From assembly GCA_027488855.1 (NCBI GenBank), contig JAIYAV010000099.1:1-47195 (forward strand): a DNA stretch of 47,195 bases, read 5' to 3'. The translations under genes were made by a program, and so were the position numbers. This stretch comes from Saprospiraceae bacterium (GTDB lineage: Bacteria; Bacteroidota; Bacteroidia; Chitinophagales; Saprospiraceae). Of this stretch, positions 39,716 through 47,195 are shown one piece after another. Each line of letters opens with the position of its first letter. Positions within the stretch are counted from its first letter, which is position 1. The notes under the pieces were generated by a model. It had not been told where the DNA came from and made no database searches. It saw only the letters and a list, made by a program, of their open reading frames with translations.

Positions 39716-41128
39716 ATGGCCAGAAAGAAAAAAGATGTAATCCTTTCCAATGTGCAGTTTTTCGGAATTGCGGATGAAGGAAAAGCCGTAGGTAAAACCG
39801 AAGACGGACAAGTTGTATTTGCCAAAGGGGTAGTGCCAGGCGATAGTGCAGAAATTTTGGTGCTCAAAAAACGCAAAGGCCGCATCGAAGGGCTCCTGCA
39901 ATCAATCACGACCTATTCTCCCCATCGGGTTGAACCTGCTTGCCAGCATTTTGGCACTTGTGGCGGCTGTAAATGGCAAAATTTGGATTATGCCACACAA
40001 TTGCAACAGAAAGAAATAGTGGTAGAAAATGCCCTGACTCGTTTGGGCAAAGTGGAAGTAGGCGAATGGCTGCCCATTCTTGGTGCCGAAAGCCCCTTTT
40101 ATTACCGCAACAAAATGGAGTTTGCCTTTTCTTGCAAAAAATGGCTCACCAACGCCGAAATCAAATCCGGGATCACGAATGCCGCCGATGTGCTGGGCTT
40201 TCATCCCGCCGGCGGTTTTGACAAAGTAATCAACCTTGAACACTGCTGGCTCCAACCCGACCCCTCCAACGAAATCCGCAATACCGTACGCAACATTGCC
40301 ATCGAGCAGGGCTTGAGCTTTTACGATGTCAAAAAACACGAAGGTTTTATGCGTACCCTCATGCTGCGCATCACTACCCTGGGTGAAACTATGGCTCTGG
40401 TTTCTTTCGGTGAAGACAATCCAGACTTGCGCAAACCCTTCCTGGAAGAAATGCAGCGCCGCTTGCCCCAAATCACCACACTAATGTACTGCATCAACCT
40501 CAAAATGAACGACACCATTTGGGATTTACCGGTACACACCTGGTCGGGCAAGGGCTACGCCGAAGAACGCCTAGGGCATGTCGTTTTCCGCATCGGACCG
40601 AAGTCTTTTTTTCAAACCAATACCCGCCAGGGTCAAAACTTGTACGACGTAGTCACTCGCTTTGCCAACTTACAAGGCCATGAGAATGTTTACGACCTGT
40701 ACACCGGCATTGGCAGCATTGGTTTGTATGTAGCCAAAAACTGTAAACAAGTGGTGGGCATCGAAGAGGTGGCTGCTGCCATCGACGATGCCAAGGTCAA
40801 CGCTCAGATCAACGGGGTAGATAATGTGCAGTTTTATGTGGGGGACGTGCGGGCCATTTTGACCGCCGATTTTGCAGAAAAACATGGCAAGCCTGACCTC
40901 CTGATCACCGACCCGCCACGTGCAGGGATGCACGAGGATGTGGTGAATATGCTGCTTGAACTGGCTGCTCCTCGCATTGTGTATGTGAGCTGTAACCCGG
41001 GTACACAGGCACGTGATTTGAGCCGTTTGGCGGTCAAATATAAGGTGCTGAAAGTACAGCCTGTAGATATGTTTCCACACACGCATCACATTGAGAGTGT
41101 GGCATTATTGGAATTAATTAACGAATAA
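39716..41128 (+). CDS. rlmD: 23S rRNA (uracil(1939)-C(5))-methyltransferase RlmD/RumA family
   Basis: A 470-aa SAM-dependent rRNA m5U methyltransferase. The N-terminal TRAM domain (about 5-65) is followed by the iron-sulfur cluster motif C-x5-CGGC-x-WQ (CQHFGTCGGCKWQ). The Rossmann methyltransferase domain has VYDLYTGIGSIGLYVA, DPPRAGMHEDV and the catalytic-cysteine motif VSCNPGTQARDL. The ending HTHHIESVALLEL is family typical. RlmD, RlmC and RlmCD paralogues are hard to separate by eye; the m5U family is certain. The next gene starts on the base after its stop. Confidence 0.92.
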   Translation: MARKKKDVILSNVQFFGIADEGKAVGKTEDGQVVFAKGVVPGDSAEILVLKKRKGRIEGLLQSITTYSPHRVEPACQHFGTCGGCKWQNLDYATQLQQKEIVVENALTRLGKVEVGEWLPILGAESPFYYRNKMEFAFSCKKWLTNAEIKSGITNAADVLGFHPAGGFDKVINLEHCWLQPDPSNEIRNTVRNIAIEQGLSFYDVKKHEGFMRTLMLRITTLGETMALVSFGEDNPDLRKPFLEEMQRRLPQITTLMYCINLKMNDTIWDLPVHTWSGKGYAEERLGHVVFRIGPKSFFQTNTRQGQNLYDVVTRFANLQGHENVYDLYTGIGSIGLYVAKNCKQVVGIEEVAAAIDDAKVNAQINGVDNVQFYVGDVRAILTADFAEKHGKPDLLITDPPRAGMHEDVVNMLLELAAPRIVYVSCNPGTQARDLSRLAVKYKVLKVQPVDMFPHTHHIESVALLELINE

Positions 41129-41476
41129 ATGACGCTTTACGAACGCCTACCGAAGGAACTCGCCTCCTACCAAAAAATGATGGGACAGGCCGCGGATACC
41201 ATCATGGACGAAGACGTATCACGCTACCCGATTTTTGCGGTACACCAACTGGACCTGGAATTGGGTATTCTTTTAATACAGCGCAGTGACGACGGCGCAA
41301 AATGGTCCATTCACGCTTCCACGCTGGAAGAAATGGTCACCAAAAAACTGGTGCAAACGGATCGAATAGACGATTTTAGAAGAGTTTACAAAAATCCACG
41401 CGAGTTTTTTTGCCTCTTTGTGCTCAGTGATGAAGGTGCCCAGTTCATCTTTTTGCCGCGCGAAGACGACGTTTAA
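41129..41476 (+). CDS. Conserved-looking small protein of unknown function
   Basis: A 115-aa soluble protein without recognised domain. The ATG directly follows the rlmD stop, so it is probably translated by re-initiation from the same message. It has an alpha/beta look with YPIFAVHQLDLELGILLIQRSDDG, a charged centre (MVTKKLVQTDRIDDFRRVY) and an aromatic C-terminal strand FFCLFVLSDEGAQFIFLPRE. No membrane segment or signal peptide is seen. Its coupling to rlmD is the only clue to function. Confidence 0.7.
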   Translation: MTLYERLPKELASYQKMMGQAADTIMDEDVSRYPIFAVHQLDLELGILLIQRSDDGAKWSIHASTLEEMVTKKLVQTDRIDDFRRVYKNPREFFCLFVLSDEGAQFIFLPREDDV

Positions 41477-41500
41477 ACCAATCATTTAAAAGCCCAACTT

Positions 41501-41860
41501 ATGAAAGTATTGATTTGTGAAAGTGAAGAAATCTTACTGGCGGCCATCGAATTTCGACTGAAAAAAATAGGGCTGGAAGTGATTTACAGCAAAAAGAGAG
41601 GCTCCATCATGGAGGCGATCAGCATGGAAAACCCCGATCTCATCATCGTAGATGCGGACATGGGCAAACAGGCAGGTTTGGAAATCATTCAACAAATTCA
41701 GGATCACAATGCAGCGGCCAATATTTTATTGCTGATCGATCCCGACGAAGAAGAACAAACCATCAAGGCGCTCAAAATGGGCATTGTGGATTTTTTATCA
41801 AAACCATTCAAACCTTCCGAGCTGATTTTGCGTGTCAAAAAAGCACTCAACACCCTGTAA
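41501..41860 (+). CDS. Single-domain response regulator receiver, degenerate acidic pocket
   Basis: A 119-aa CheY-like receiver with no output domain. The phosphorylation-site position is D51 (IIVDADM) and the conserved lysine is K101 (FLSKPF). The acidic pair is changed from Asp-Asp to E7-S8 (ICESEE), and the switch Thr/Ser position reads I79 (LLLID). Phosphorylation may be weak or absent, so it may work as a protein-interaction module. It follows the previous small gene by 24 nt on the same strand. Confidence 0.85.
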   Translation: MKVLICESEEILLAAIEFRLKKIGLEVIYSKKRGSIMEAISMENPDLIIVDADMGKQAGLEIIQQIQDHNAAANILLLIDPDEEEQTIKALKMGIVDFLSKPFKPSELILRVKKALNTL

Positions 41861-41962
41861 TTCAAAAGGTAATGTGGAGAAAGGGGCGATTTTGTGGAAA
41901 AAAATTGGCACCAGGAATAGTTAAGAGCATCGAGGCGACGTTAATTTCATCCACAAACTTTG

Positions 41963-41970
41963 TAACTTTG
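41963..41970 (+). promoter_or_regulatory. Candidate -7 element upstream of the PBP gene (TAACTTTG)
   Basis: TAACTTTG fits TAnnTTTG, 68 nt before the PBP start. The -33 element is not clear (TTA instead of TTG). Confidence 0.4.
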
Positions 41971-42038
41971 TGAAACTTTTGCTGTGGATCAGTTGAACCC
42001 AAACAGGAAGCAGCACTAGGTCTAATCATGGAAAACCT

Positions 42039-44528
42039 ATGGAAAGTATCAGCGAGTGGCTACGAACAATTGGGCGTTACATTGGCCAGGGGCTTGATCC
42101 ACTTTGGCAATCATTGCGTAGTGTGTTCATTTGGCCAATCACCTGGAAAGTTGCACTAGGCTACCTCACGGTCGGATTTGCGGGCATCGGCCTGGGTCTG
42201 GTTGTCCTCATCACCTTTGTAGCTGCTGGTTTTTTTGGCTACATTCCTCCCAAATCAGAATTGCGCCTGGTGCGCAACAGTACCGCTTCCGAAGTGTATT
42301 CTCGGGACGAGGTGCTGATTGGACGTTACTTCCTCACCAACCGGGTCAATGCCGAGTTGGACGAAATATCGGAAACCCTGGCCAATGCGCTCATTGCTAC
42401 CGAAGATGCCCGTTTTATGAAACACAGCGGCATTGACATGCGGGCTTTGTTTCGGGTATTGTTCCGTTCCTTGATCCTCAATGAAGAATCTTCCGGTGGA
42501 GGTAGTACCCTTAGCCAACAATTGGCCAAGAACCTTTATCCACGCCGTACCTACCGCGTTGCGACCATGCTCCTCAACAAAATCCGGGAAATGATCATCG
42601 CTCGCCGGATGGAGGATGTGTACACCAAAAAAGAATTGCTGGGCATGTACCTCAATACCGTGCCTTTCAGCGAAAACGTATATGGCATCAAAGTGGCCGC
42701 GCAACGTTTTTTCAATAAATCGCCTAAAGACCTGAAGATTGAAGAAGCGGCTATCCTCGTGGGCATGCTCAAGGCGACTACTTCGTACAATCCACGTACC
42801 AATACGGCAAAAGCCAAAGAGCGCCGCAATCTGGTATTGGAGCGCATGCACAAGTACAAGTACCTGACGGATGCAGAAATGGATTCCTTGGCTGCTTTGC
42901 CCATTCAACTGGAATACGACTCACTGGAGGTACAAAACGAGGGACTGGCGACCTATTTTCGTGAATTTATTCGGACGGAAATGGAAGGGGTGCTCAAGAA
43001 CTTCAAAAAAGCGAACGGCGAACCTTACAACCACTACACCGATGGGCTGAAAATTTATACCACCATTGATGCACGTTTGCAAAAACATGCCGAAGATGCG
43101 GTCAATGAACAATTGCCCAAAATTCAGCGTCGCTTCAACGGCGAATGGAGCAACCAAGACCCGTGGGAAGAGCCAGAAAATTTCCGCAAAATCCTGGAAG
43201 CCAACCCCATCTACAAATCTTGGAAAGACAAAGGGTATTCGCATCAAGGCATTGTGAATCGGATGAGCGAAAAATACCCGATGGAATTGTTCGATTGGAA
43301 GAATGGTTCGATTCGTCGGGTGATGAGCCAAATCGACTCCATCAAGTACTATTTGCACCAATTGAATACCGGGTTGGTTGCGGCAGACCCTGAAACCGGA
43401 GCCATTCGTGCCTGGGTAGGAGGGTTTGACCATCAGTTTGTGAAATACGACCACGTCAAATCGCGGCGCCAGGTGGGCTCCACCTTCAAACCCATCCTGT
43501 ACGCACAGGCAGTGGAAAGTGGGATGGACCCTTGCAAATACTTCCCCAACCAGCCTAAAATGTACCCCGAGTACGAGAACTGGCAACCTAAAAACTCCGA
43601 CAACAGTTACGGTGGAGGTTACTCCCTGGAAGGTGCCCTGACCAAATCGGTCAACACCGTTTCGGTACAAATCATCATGGAAACAGGCATCAACCCTGTG
43701 CGCAAACTGGCTAACGACCTGGGCATCAAAACGAAAATACCCTATGCTCCTTCCATCGCTTTGGGCACTTTGGAAACTTCCCTGATGGAAATGGTTCAGG
43801 CCTATTCGGCTTTTGTCAACCGGGGCATCAAACGCCCATTCTATTTCATCGAACGTATCGAAACCGCTGACGGCGAATTGATCGCCCAATTTGGTCCCAA
43901 TAAAAATGTAGAGCCCGAAAAACGGGTACTCTCCGAACGCACTGCCGACATCATGCTCAAAATGATGCGCTCGGTTACCTCAGGAGGTACAGCCTCCAGC
44001 GTGCGCTGGAAGTTTGGCATCAACAGCGATTTTGCGGGCAAAACCGGAACAACCCAGAACCAATCCGATGGCTGGTTTATCGGCCTTACCCAAAAGCTGG
44101 TAGCCGGAGTATGGGTAGGAGGTGAGAGCCCTTTCATCCACTTCAAAAGTTTGGACTCGGGCCAAGGTGCCGCTACGGCACTGCCGATTTGGGGTTCCTT
44201 CATGAAGCGAGTTTATGAAGATCCAAAATTCAGTGCCTGGAAAGATGAAAAAATGGCGGAATTGCCCGACTCGGTGAAGTACCGCATCAGCTGTGCCCAC
44301 CGCATTTGGTATCCTGCCGATTCCCTCTTGCTCGATAGTTTGGCGCGTATGAAAGCAGAACTGGAACAACTCAAGGCCGATAGTTTGGAGATTGAGTCAG
44401 ACCAGACACTTTCCCCGGAAGAAAGGAAAGAAAAGCGCCGCAAACGTAGAGAAGAGAAGCAGTTGGAAAAAATGCTCAAAAAGGAGGAAGAGGAAGAAGG
44501 AGGCAATGACGGGAACGACGGCAACTAG
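42039..44528 (+). CDS. Bifunctional penicillin-binding protein 1A (transglycosylase/transpeptidase)
   Basis: An 829-aa class A PBP that polymerises and crosslinks peptidoglycan at the inner membrane. One membrane helix (about 42-68) precedes the GT51 domain, with catalytic E122 in TEDARFMKHSGID and GGGSTLSQQLAKNLYPRR (153-170). The transpeptidase domain has S481-T-F-K484, the S-x-N motif in KSVNTVSVQ, and K668-T-G670 in AGKTGTTQNQSDGWF. After about 760 comes a long Lys/Glu-rich tail (ERKEKRRKRREEKQLEKM...), likely coiled and disordered. The start at 42039 leaves a short cytosolic N-terminus. The gene ends just upstream of a terminator shared with the convergent flavoprotein gene. Confidence 0.93.
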   Translation: MESISEWLRTIGRYIGQGLDPLWQSLRSVFIWPITWKVALGYLTVGFAGIGLGLVVLITFVAAGFFGYIPPKSELRLVRNSTASEVYSRDEVLIGRYFLTNRVNAELDEISETLANALIATEDARFMKHSGIDMRALFRVLFRSLILNEESSGGGSTLSQQLAKNLYPRRTYRVATMLLNKIREMIIARRMEDVYTKKELLGMYLNTVPFSENVYGIKVAAQRFFNKSPKDLKIEEAAILVGMLKATTSYNPRTNTAKAKERRNLVLERMHKYKYLTDAEMDSLAALPIQLEYDSLEVQNEGLATYFREFIRTEMEGVLKNFKKANGEPYNHYTDGLKIYTTIDARLQKHAEDAVNEQLPKIQRRFNGEWSNQDPWEEPENFRKILEANPIYKSWKDKGYSHQGIVNRMSEKYPMELFDWKNGSIRRVMSQIDSIKYYLHQLNTGLVAADPETGAIRAWVGGFDHQFVKYDHVKSRRQVGSTFKPILYAQAVESGMDPCKYFPNQPKMYPEYENWQPKNSDNSYGGGYSLEGALTKSVNTVSVQIIMETGINPVRKLANDLGIKTKIPYAPSIALGTLETSLMEMVQAYSAFVNRGIKRPFYFIERIETADGELIAQFGPNKNVEPEKRVLSERTADIMLKMMRSVTSGGTASSVRWKFGINSDFAGKTGTTQNQSDGWFIGLTQKLVAGVWVGGESPFIHFKSLDSGQGAATALPIWGSFMKRVYEDPKFSAWKDEKMAELPDSVKYRISCAHRIWYPADSLLLDSLARMKAELEQLKADSLEIESDQTLSPEERKEKRRKRREEKQLEKMLKKEEEEEGGNDGNDGN

Positions 44529-44550
44529 TACACGATCAAATAAAAGACTA

Positions 44551-44586
44551 AAAGTGGGTTTGAGGCACTACCTCAAACCCATTTTT
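44551..44586. terminator. Terminator overlapping the 3' end of the flavoprotein gene
   Basis: GGGTTTGAGG (44556-44565) pairs with CCTCAAACCC (44571-44580), with ATTTTTATT after it on the plus strand and ACTTTTAGTCTTTTAT on the minus side. The stop codon of the minus-strand flavoprotein gene (44568-44570) is in the loop, and its last four codons are in one arm. Confidence 0.8.
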
Positions 44587-46145
44587 ATTACAAAATCACT
44601 CAAAAAGGTGCCCTTGGGATCTAGTTTATCTCTGATCTTTACCCATTTTTTAGCCATTGGATAGTGTTTGTTGATAAAGTCCCTGCACCCGTAGATGTAA
44701 TCGTTTACTTTCCCCCAGTGTGGTACGCCATCATGTTTATTTACGATGTATTCCTGGGTAAACTGCATGATTTCTTTTCTTCCTTGTACATCCTCTAGGG
44801 TAGGAAAGTCTACAAACATTTTGGGGCCAGTAAAACAGGGTGACAGATAAGCTTTGGACTGTTGCACAAAACGAACTGGAATGTGTGAAGTTTGGTATAA
44901 GCCATGTTCATTGCAACAATGTTTTAAGTGGTCACAGGCCCCATCAATGATGTCAACCAGTTTTTTGTAATCCACATCAAATGAAAACTCAGAGCTGATG
45001 CCATGTTTGCGCAGCGCCAGCCCACTTTGATAAAGCACCTTGTAGCTTTTCCCAACGAACAAGGGGTCACTGGTAAATTTGATGGCGTTATTGATGGAAG
45101 CCGGAGCGCCACTGATTTTGCGATTCAGCGAACGAACCACCAACCAGGAGAACAAACCAATGTTGCCACCAATGCCACCTATCCAGTTTCTGGTGCGCGC
45201 CATTAGACCACGTTCAGGTGGACGTTCATTCCACTTGTATTTTTTTTGTACTACGAAGGCGCACAAGCGTGTTTTTTTGCGCTTTTTTTTGTAATACGTT
45301 TTATAGGGGTTTACCCGAAAAGATACAAAGTCGTATTGTTCTTCCACCAATTTTTTGAAGTACCCATTCAACAATTGGGGTTTTAGCTCAGTCTCCCAAT
45401 CCACATAAGTTCGGTTTTCTTTGATCCAATAAGTAGGGCTCACCTCCAGCACCAACTCATAAATAATGCCCATGGCACCGAGGCCAAGTACGACGCTGTA
45501 AAACAACTCGTCGTCTTGTTCCAGTTCAACGGTTTTTCCATATTTAGCTCTAAAAGCTACGGGGTCAGTAATGCCACCAGTTTTGGGTTCATATTGCGTA
45601 ACTTTACCTCCTGTTCCAATGATCACTATCGCCCTGACCATATCTGGAAAAGCAGGCTGGTGGAAACCCGTTCCGTGTGTTCCCGTTGACAAAGCGCCAG
45701 ATACGGTTTGCCAATCAAAAGCCCCCATATTGTCCAATGCAAATCCTCTTTTGCCAGGAGATTCTTTGATTCTATTCAGTGCTTTATTTAGGCATTTGAT
45801 CCGAATGCCTGCCTGTGCTTTCACAAAATAACGATCTTCTCCATTTGAGTGCTTGAGCGCATTAGGGTTTAGGTTTTCCTCATATATGCCACAGGCATTG
45901 AGGCGAAACATTTCGACAAAATAATCCCTACGTGCGGGTTCCGCTACTTGTGAAAACGAATGCCCGGCGCCTACCGCCCTTACCCTGCGTCCTTTGGATT
46001 CGGCATCTTGAATGATCTTGATGATGTCTTCTTTTGAATCGGGTTTGAAGGTAAACTCTGGGGTAGCCACCACGTTACTGGTAGCGTTGCGCCAGGTTTT
46101 ATCAAAAAAAGAAATAAAACTCAAACGTGGATCTAGTGCTTTCAT
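44568..46145 (-). CDS. FAD-linked oxidase of the aldonolactone oxidase type (VAO/PCMH family)
   Basis: A 525-aa flavoprotein related to D-arabinono-1,4-lactone and L-gulonolactone oxidases. The FAD domain starts FTFKPDSKEDIIKIIQDAESKGRRVRAVGAGHSFS; H62 in AGHSFS is the position that carries covalent FAD in many relatives. ALSTGTHGTG (about 152-161) and LGLGAMGIIYELVLEV follow. The substrate domain ends with VPHWGKVND, the HWGK motif of the family, and DPKGTFLSDF. No signal peptide is seen. The start ATG overlaps the stop of the patatin-like gene in an ATGA (46142-46145), so the two are translationally coupled. The substrate is unknown; sugar lactone, sterol or sesquiterpenoid oxidations occur in relatives. 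Confidence 0.85.
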   Translation of the reverse strand: MKALDPRLSFISFFDKTWRNATSNVVATPEFTFKPDSKEDIIKIIQDAESKGRRVRAVGAGHSFSQVAEPARRDYFVEMFRLNACGIYEENLNPNALKHSNGEDRYFVKAQAGIRIKCLNKALNRIKESPGKRGFALDNMGAFDWQTVSGALSTGTHGTGFHQPAFPDMVRAIVIIGTGGKVTQYEPKTGGITDPVAFRAKYGKTVELEQDDELFYSVVLGLGAMGIIYELVLEVSPTYWIKENRTYVDWETELKPQLLNGYFKKLVEEQYDFVSFRVNPYKTYYKKKRKKTRLCAFVVQKKYKWNERPPERGLMARTRNWIGGIGGNIGLFSWLVVRSLNRKISGAPASINNAIKFTSDPLFVGKSYKVLYQSGLALRKHGISSEFSFDVDYKKLVDIIDGACDHLKHCCNEHGLYQTSHIPVRFVQQSKAYLSPCFTGPKMFVDFPTLEDVQGRKEIMQFTQEYIVNKHDGVPHWGKVNDYIYGCRDFINKHYPMAKKWVKIRDKLDPKGTFLSDFVIKMGLR

Positions 46146-47152
46146 GGGTGGCCGATGAAGTTTTTGATGTTGGTTCCTTCCGCTAGATAAGTCAGGTGAG
46201 CATATTCGCTAATGGCACGAAGTTGGGCATCATTTCGAACATCAATGGCCAGTTTTTGACCGCGCAGTGCCTTGGGTGCATCAGGGGCATTGTAATTGAC
46301 ATTGATGCGCAGGTATTGCGTATTCGAAAACACTTGATTGAGGTAATATTGCGTAGCCACCATTTTGGTTTCGATGACCATTGGTGTCAGGTGGTTTATC
46401 CAGCGGGCCAAGCCCCAGTTGCCCTTGCCAATTTTGCTGGAGGGAATGAATGATTTTTCATTCGAACCACAACCTAGGGAAAGGATTTTTACATTGGCCA
46501 GATCAGCTCCCAGCCCCCCGTTTTCTGGTTTGCCCAAGGCATAAAACAAGCCCACCAAAGCCGGGTCATTGGCATAATTTCCGCCTTCGACAAACCCGTC
46601 ATAAATGGGCAGGTTCATAATGGCTGCCGAGGTTTTCATCGCTACATCGACCAGTGTTTCTCCGGCATACTTCGTATCTAGATTGTTGTATACGACTACC
46701 TTGAATTCCTTCATTTGACCCTCGGGCAGCTCCGGGTTCAATTCCAGGGTTGGGAATAGAAACTCCGGTGCCTGGACGTTGTGCTCCCGGAGATTTGTCT
46801 CAACTTCCCCGAGGGTTTTGGTAGCCCCAAATTTTTCTGTGAGCAACTTTTTTAAGTTGGTGTTGCGGTATTTGGGGGCAAAAATATTGAGCACATTCCA
46901 TACGCCTCGGAACCAGGTTCTTGGCAAAATGTATTTTGAGCGATGCAAATAAACATCGGCGATGTCTTTGGCATTCATCCCGGCGGCCAGCCCTGCTGCT
47001 ATGATCCCTCCTGTGGCTGAGCCGACAATGACATCGAATAAGTCCGGGATTTTTTTCCCGGTTTCTTTTTCAAGGCATTCCAATAAAGTAGCAGGGAAAA
47101 GACCACGGGTTCCGCCCCCATCGATCGACAATATTCTTATGGTTTTTGACAT
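46142..47152 (-). CDS. Patatin-like protein with both catalytic residues replaced
   Basis: A 336-aa patatin/phospholipase A2-like fold. The oxyanion-hole motif DGGGTRG (11-17) and surrounding fold blocks (LFDVIVGSATGGIIAAGLA, DVAMKTSAAIMNLPIYDGF) are intact. The nucleophile elbow reads G44-S-A46-T-G48 where patatins have G-x-S-x-G, so the serine is replaced by alanine. The dyad motif reads E189-G-G where patatins have D-G-G. Lipase activity is therefore unlikely and the protein may bind lipid or act as a regulatory partner. ATG 47152 is chosen; the longer frame would begin with TTG. It overlaps the flavoprotein gene by 4 nt. The window ends shortly upstream. Confidence 0.85.
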   Translation of the reverse strand: MSKTIRILSIDGGGTRGLFPATLLECLEKETGKKIPDLFDVIVGSATGGIIAAGLAAGMNAKDIADVYLHRSKYILPRTWFRGVWNVLNIFAPKYRNTNLKKLLTEKFGATKTLGEVETNLREHNVQAPEFLFPTLELNPELPEGQMKEFKVVVYNNLDTKYAGETLVDVAMKTSAAIMNLPIYDGFVEGGNYANDPALVGLFYALGKPENGGLGADLANVKILSLGCGSNEKSFIPSSKIGKGNWGLARWINHLTPMVIETKMVATQYYLNQVFSNTQYLRINVNYNAPDAPKALRGQKLAIDVRNDAQLRAISEYAHLTYLAEGTNIKNFIGHP

Positions 47153-47195
47153 GGCTTGGTTTTTAGATGTCAATTAATGCTTTGAGGTTTGTTCA

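Noticed and set aside
41861-42038. TTGGCACCAGGAATAG as a second sigma-54 promoter before the PBP gene
   Set aside because: Only the -24 half matches; there is no TTGC-like -12 element at the right spacing and no enhancer palindromes.
46142-47152. CBASS-type patatin effector (CapV-like)
   Set aside because: No CD-NTase or other signalling gene is adjacent in the window, and the catalytic dyad is lost.
1-47195. Genomic island or prophage
   Set aside because: No integrase, tRNA target, phage structural genes or abrupt change in composition is visible; most genes look like ordinary chromosomal genes of one lineage.

Overview
The window reads as chromosomal DNA of a Bacteroidota bacterium, most likely a Saprospiria/Haliscomenobacter-like lineage. 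Supporting signs are a type IX secretion (T9SS) C-terminal sorting domain, a TonB-dependent receptor with a carboxypeptidase-like N-terminal domain, three MacB/FtsX-type permeases sharing one ATPase, a DUF1703-type AAA/PD-(D/E)XK protein and a Uma2 protein, XisH/XisI genes, and promoters of the TTG-N19-TAnnTTTG type. Base composition looks moderate and even. I see no rRNA, tRNA, CRISPR array, transposase or phage gene.

Layout. 1-530: repeat-rich leader with nested palindromes. 531-1634: AlkC-type DNA glycosylase. 1801-5001 (minus): LacI regulator, an internally deleted xisH, xisI, the methionine-salvage isomerase mtnA and a class II aldolase. 5002-5546: no protein gene, but a plus-strand promoter, a folded region and a terminator that together look like an unannotated small RNA. 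5547-8866: divergent serine beta-lactamase-like hydrolase and DacB carboxypeptidase. 8987-10855: htpG. 10856-11496: non-coding, with an orphan plus-strand terminator. 11497-13167: membrane-anchored NACHT/STAND NTPase whose start codon lies in a palindromic element. 13390-14684: ECF sigma factor and TPR membrane protein, divergent from a secreted protein with five Cys-rich repeats (14813-16870). 16961-18376: helical-repeat protein of unknown role. 18589-26245: acyl-chain-like module (SDR, alpha/beta hydrolase, TonB receptor, KASIII-like protein with altered active site, acyl-AMP ligase). 26247-28508: divergent Uma2 and AAA/PD-(D/E)XK proteins. 28562-38129 (minus): exporter operon of adaptor, ATPase and three permeases, preceded by a sigma-54-like promoter and twin palindromic activator sites. 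38412-41860: small unknown proteins, RDD membrane protein, RlmD and a degenerate receiver. 42039-44528: class A penicillin-binding protein. 44568-47152 (minus): patatin-like protein lacking both catalytic residues, translationally coupled to an aldonolactone-oxidase-like flavoprotein.

A second layer is a set of long intergenic inverted repeats. Several are built from degenerate 7-10 bp tandem units (CTAAGGTGT, GGTTCCAAG, GATGAAA) and sit at gene ends, including inside the exporter operon. Others are REP-like nested palindromes. The most promising candidates for something undescribed are the small RNA at about 5172-5418, the sigma-54/enhancer architecture of the exporter operon, the catalytically dead patatin/flavoprotein pair, and the xisH internal deletion beside an intact xisI.
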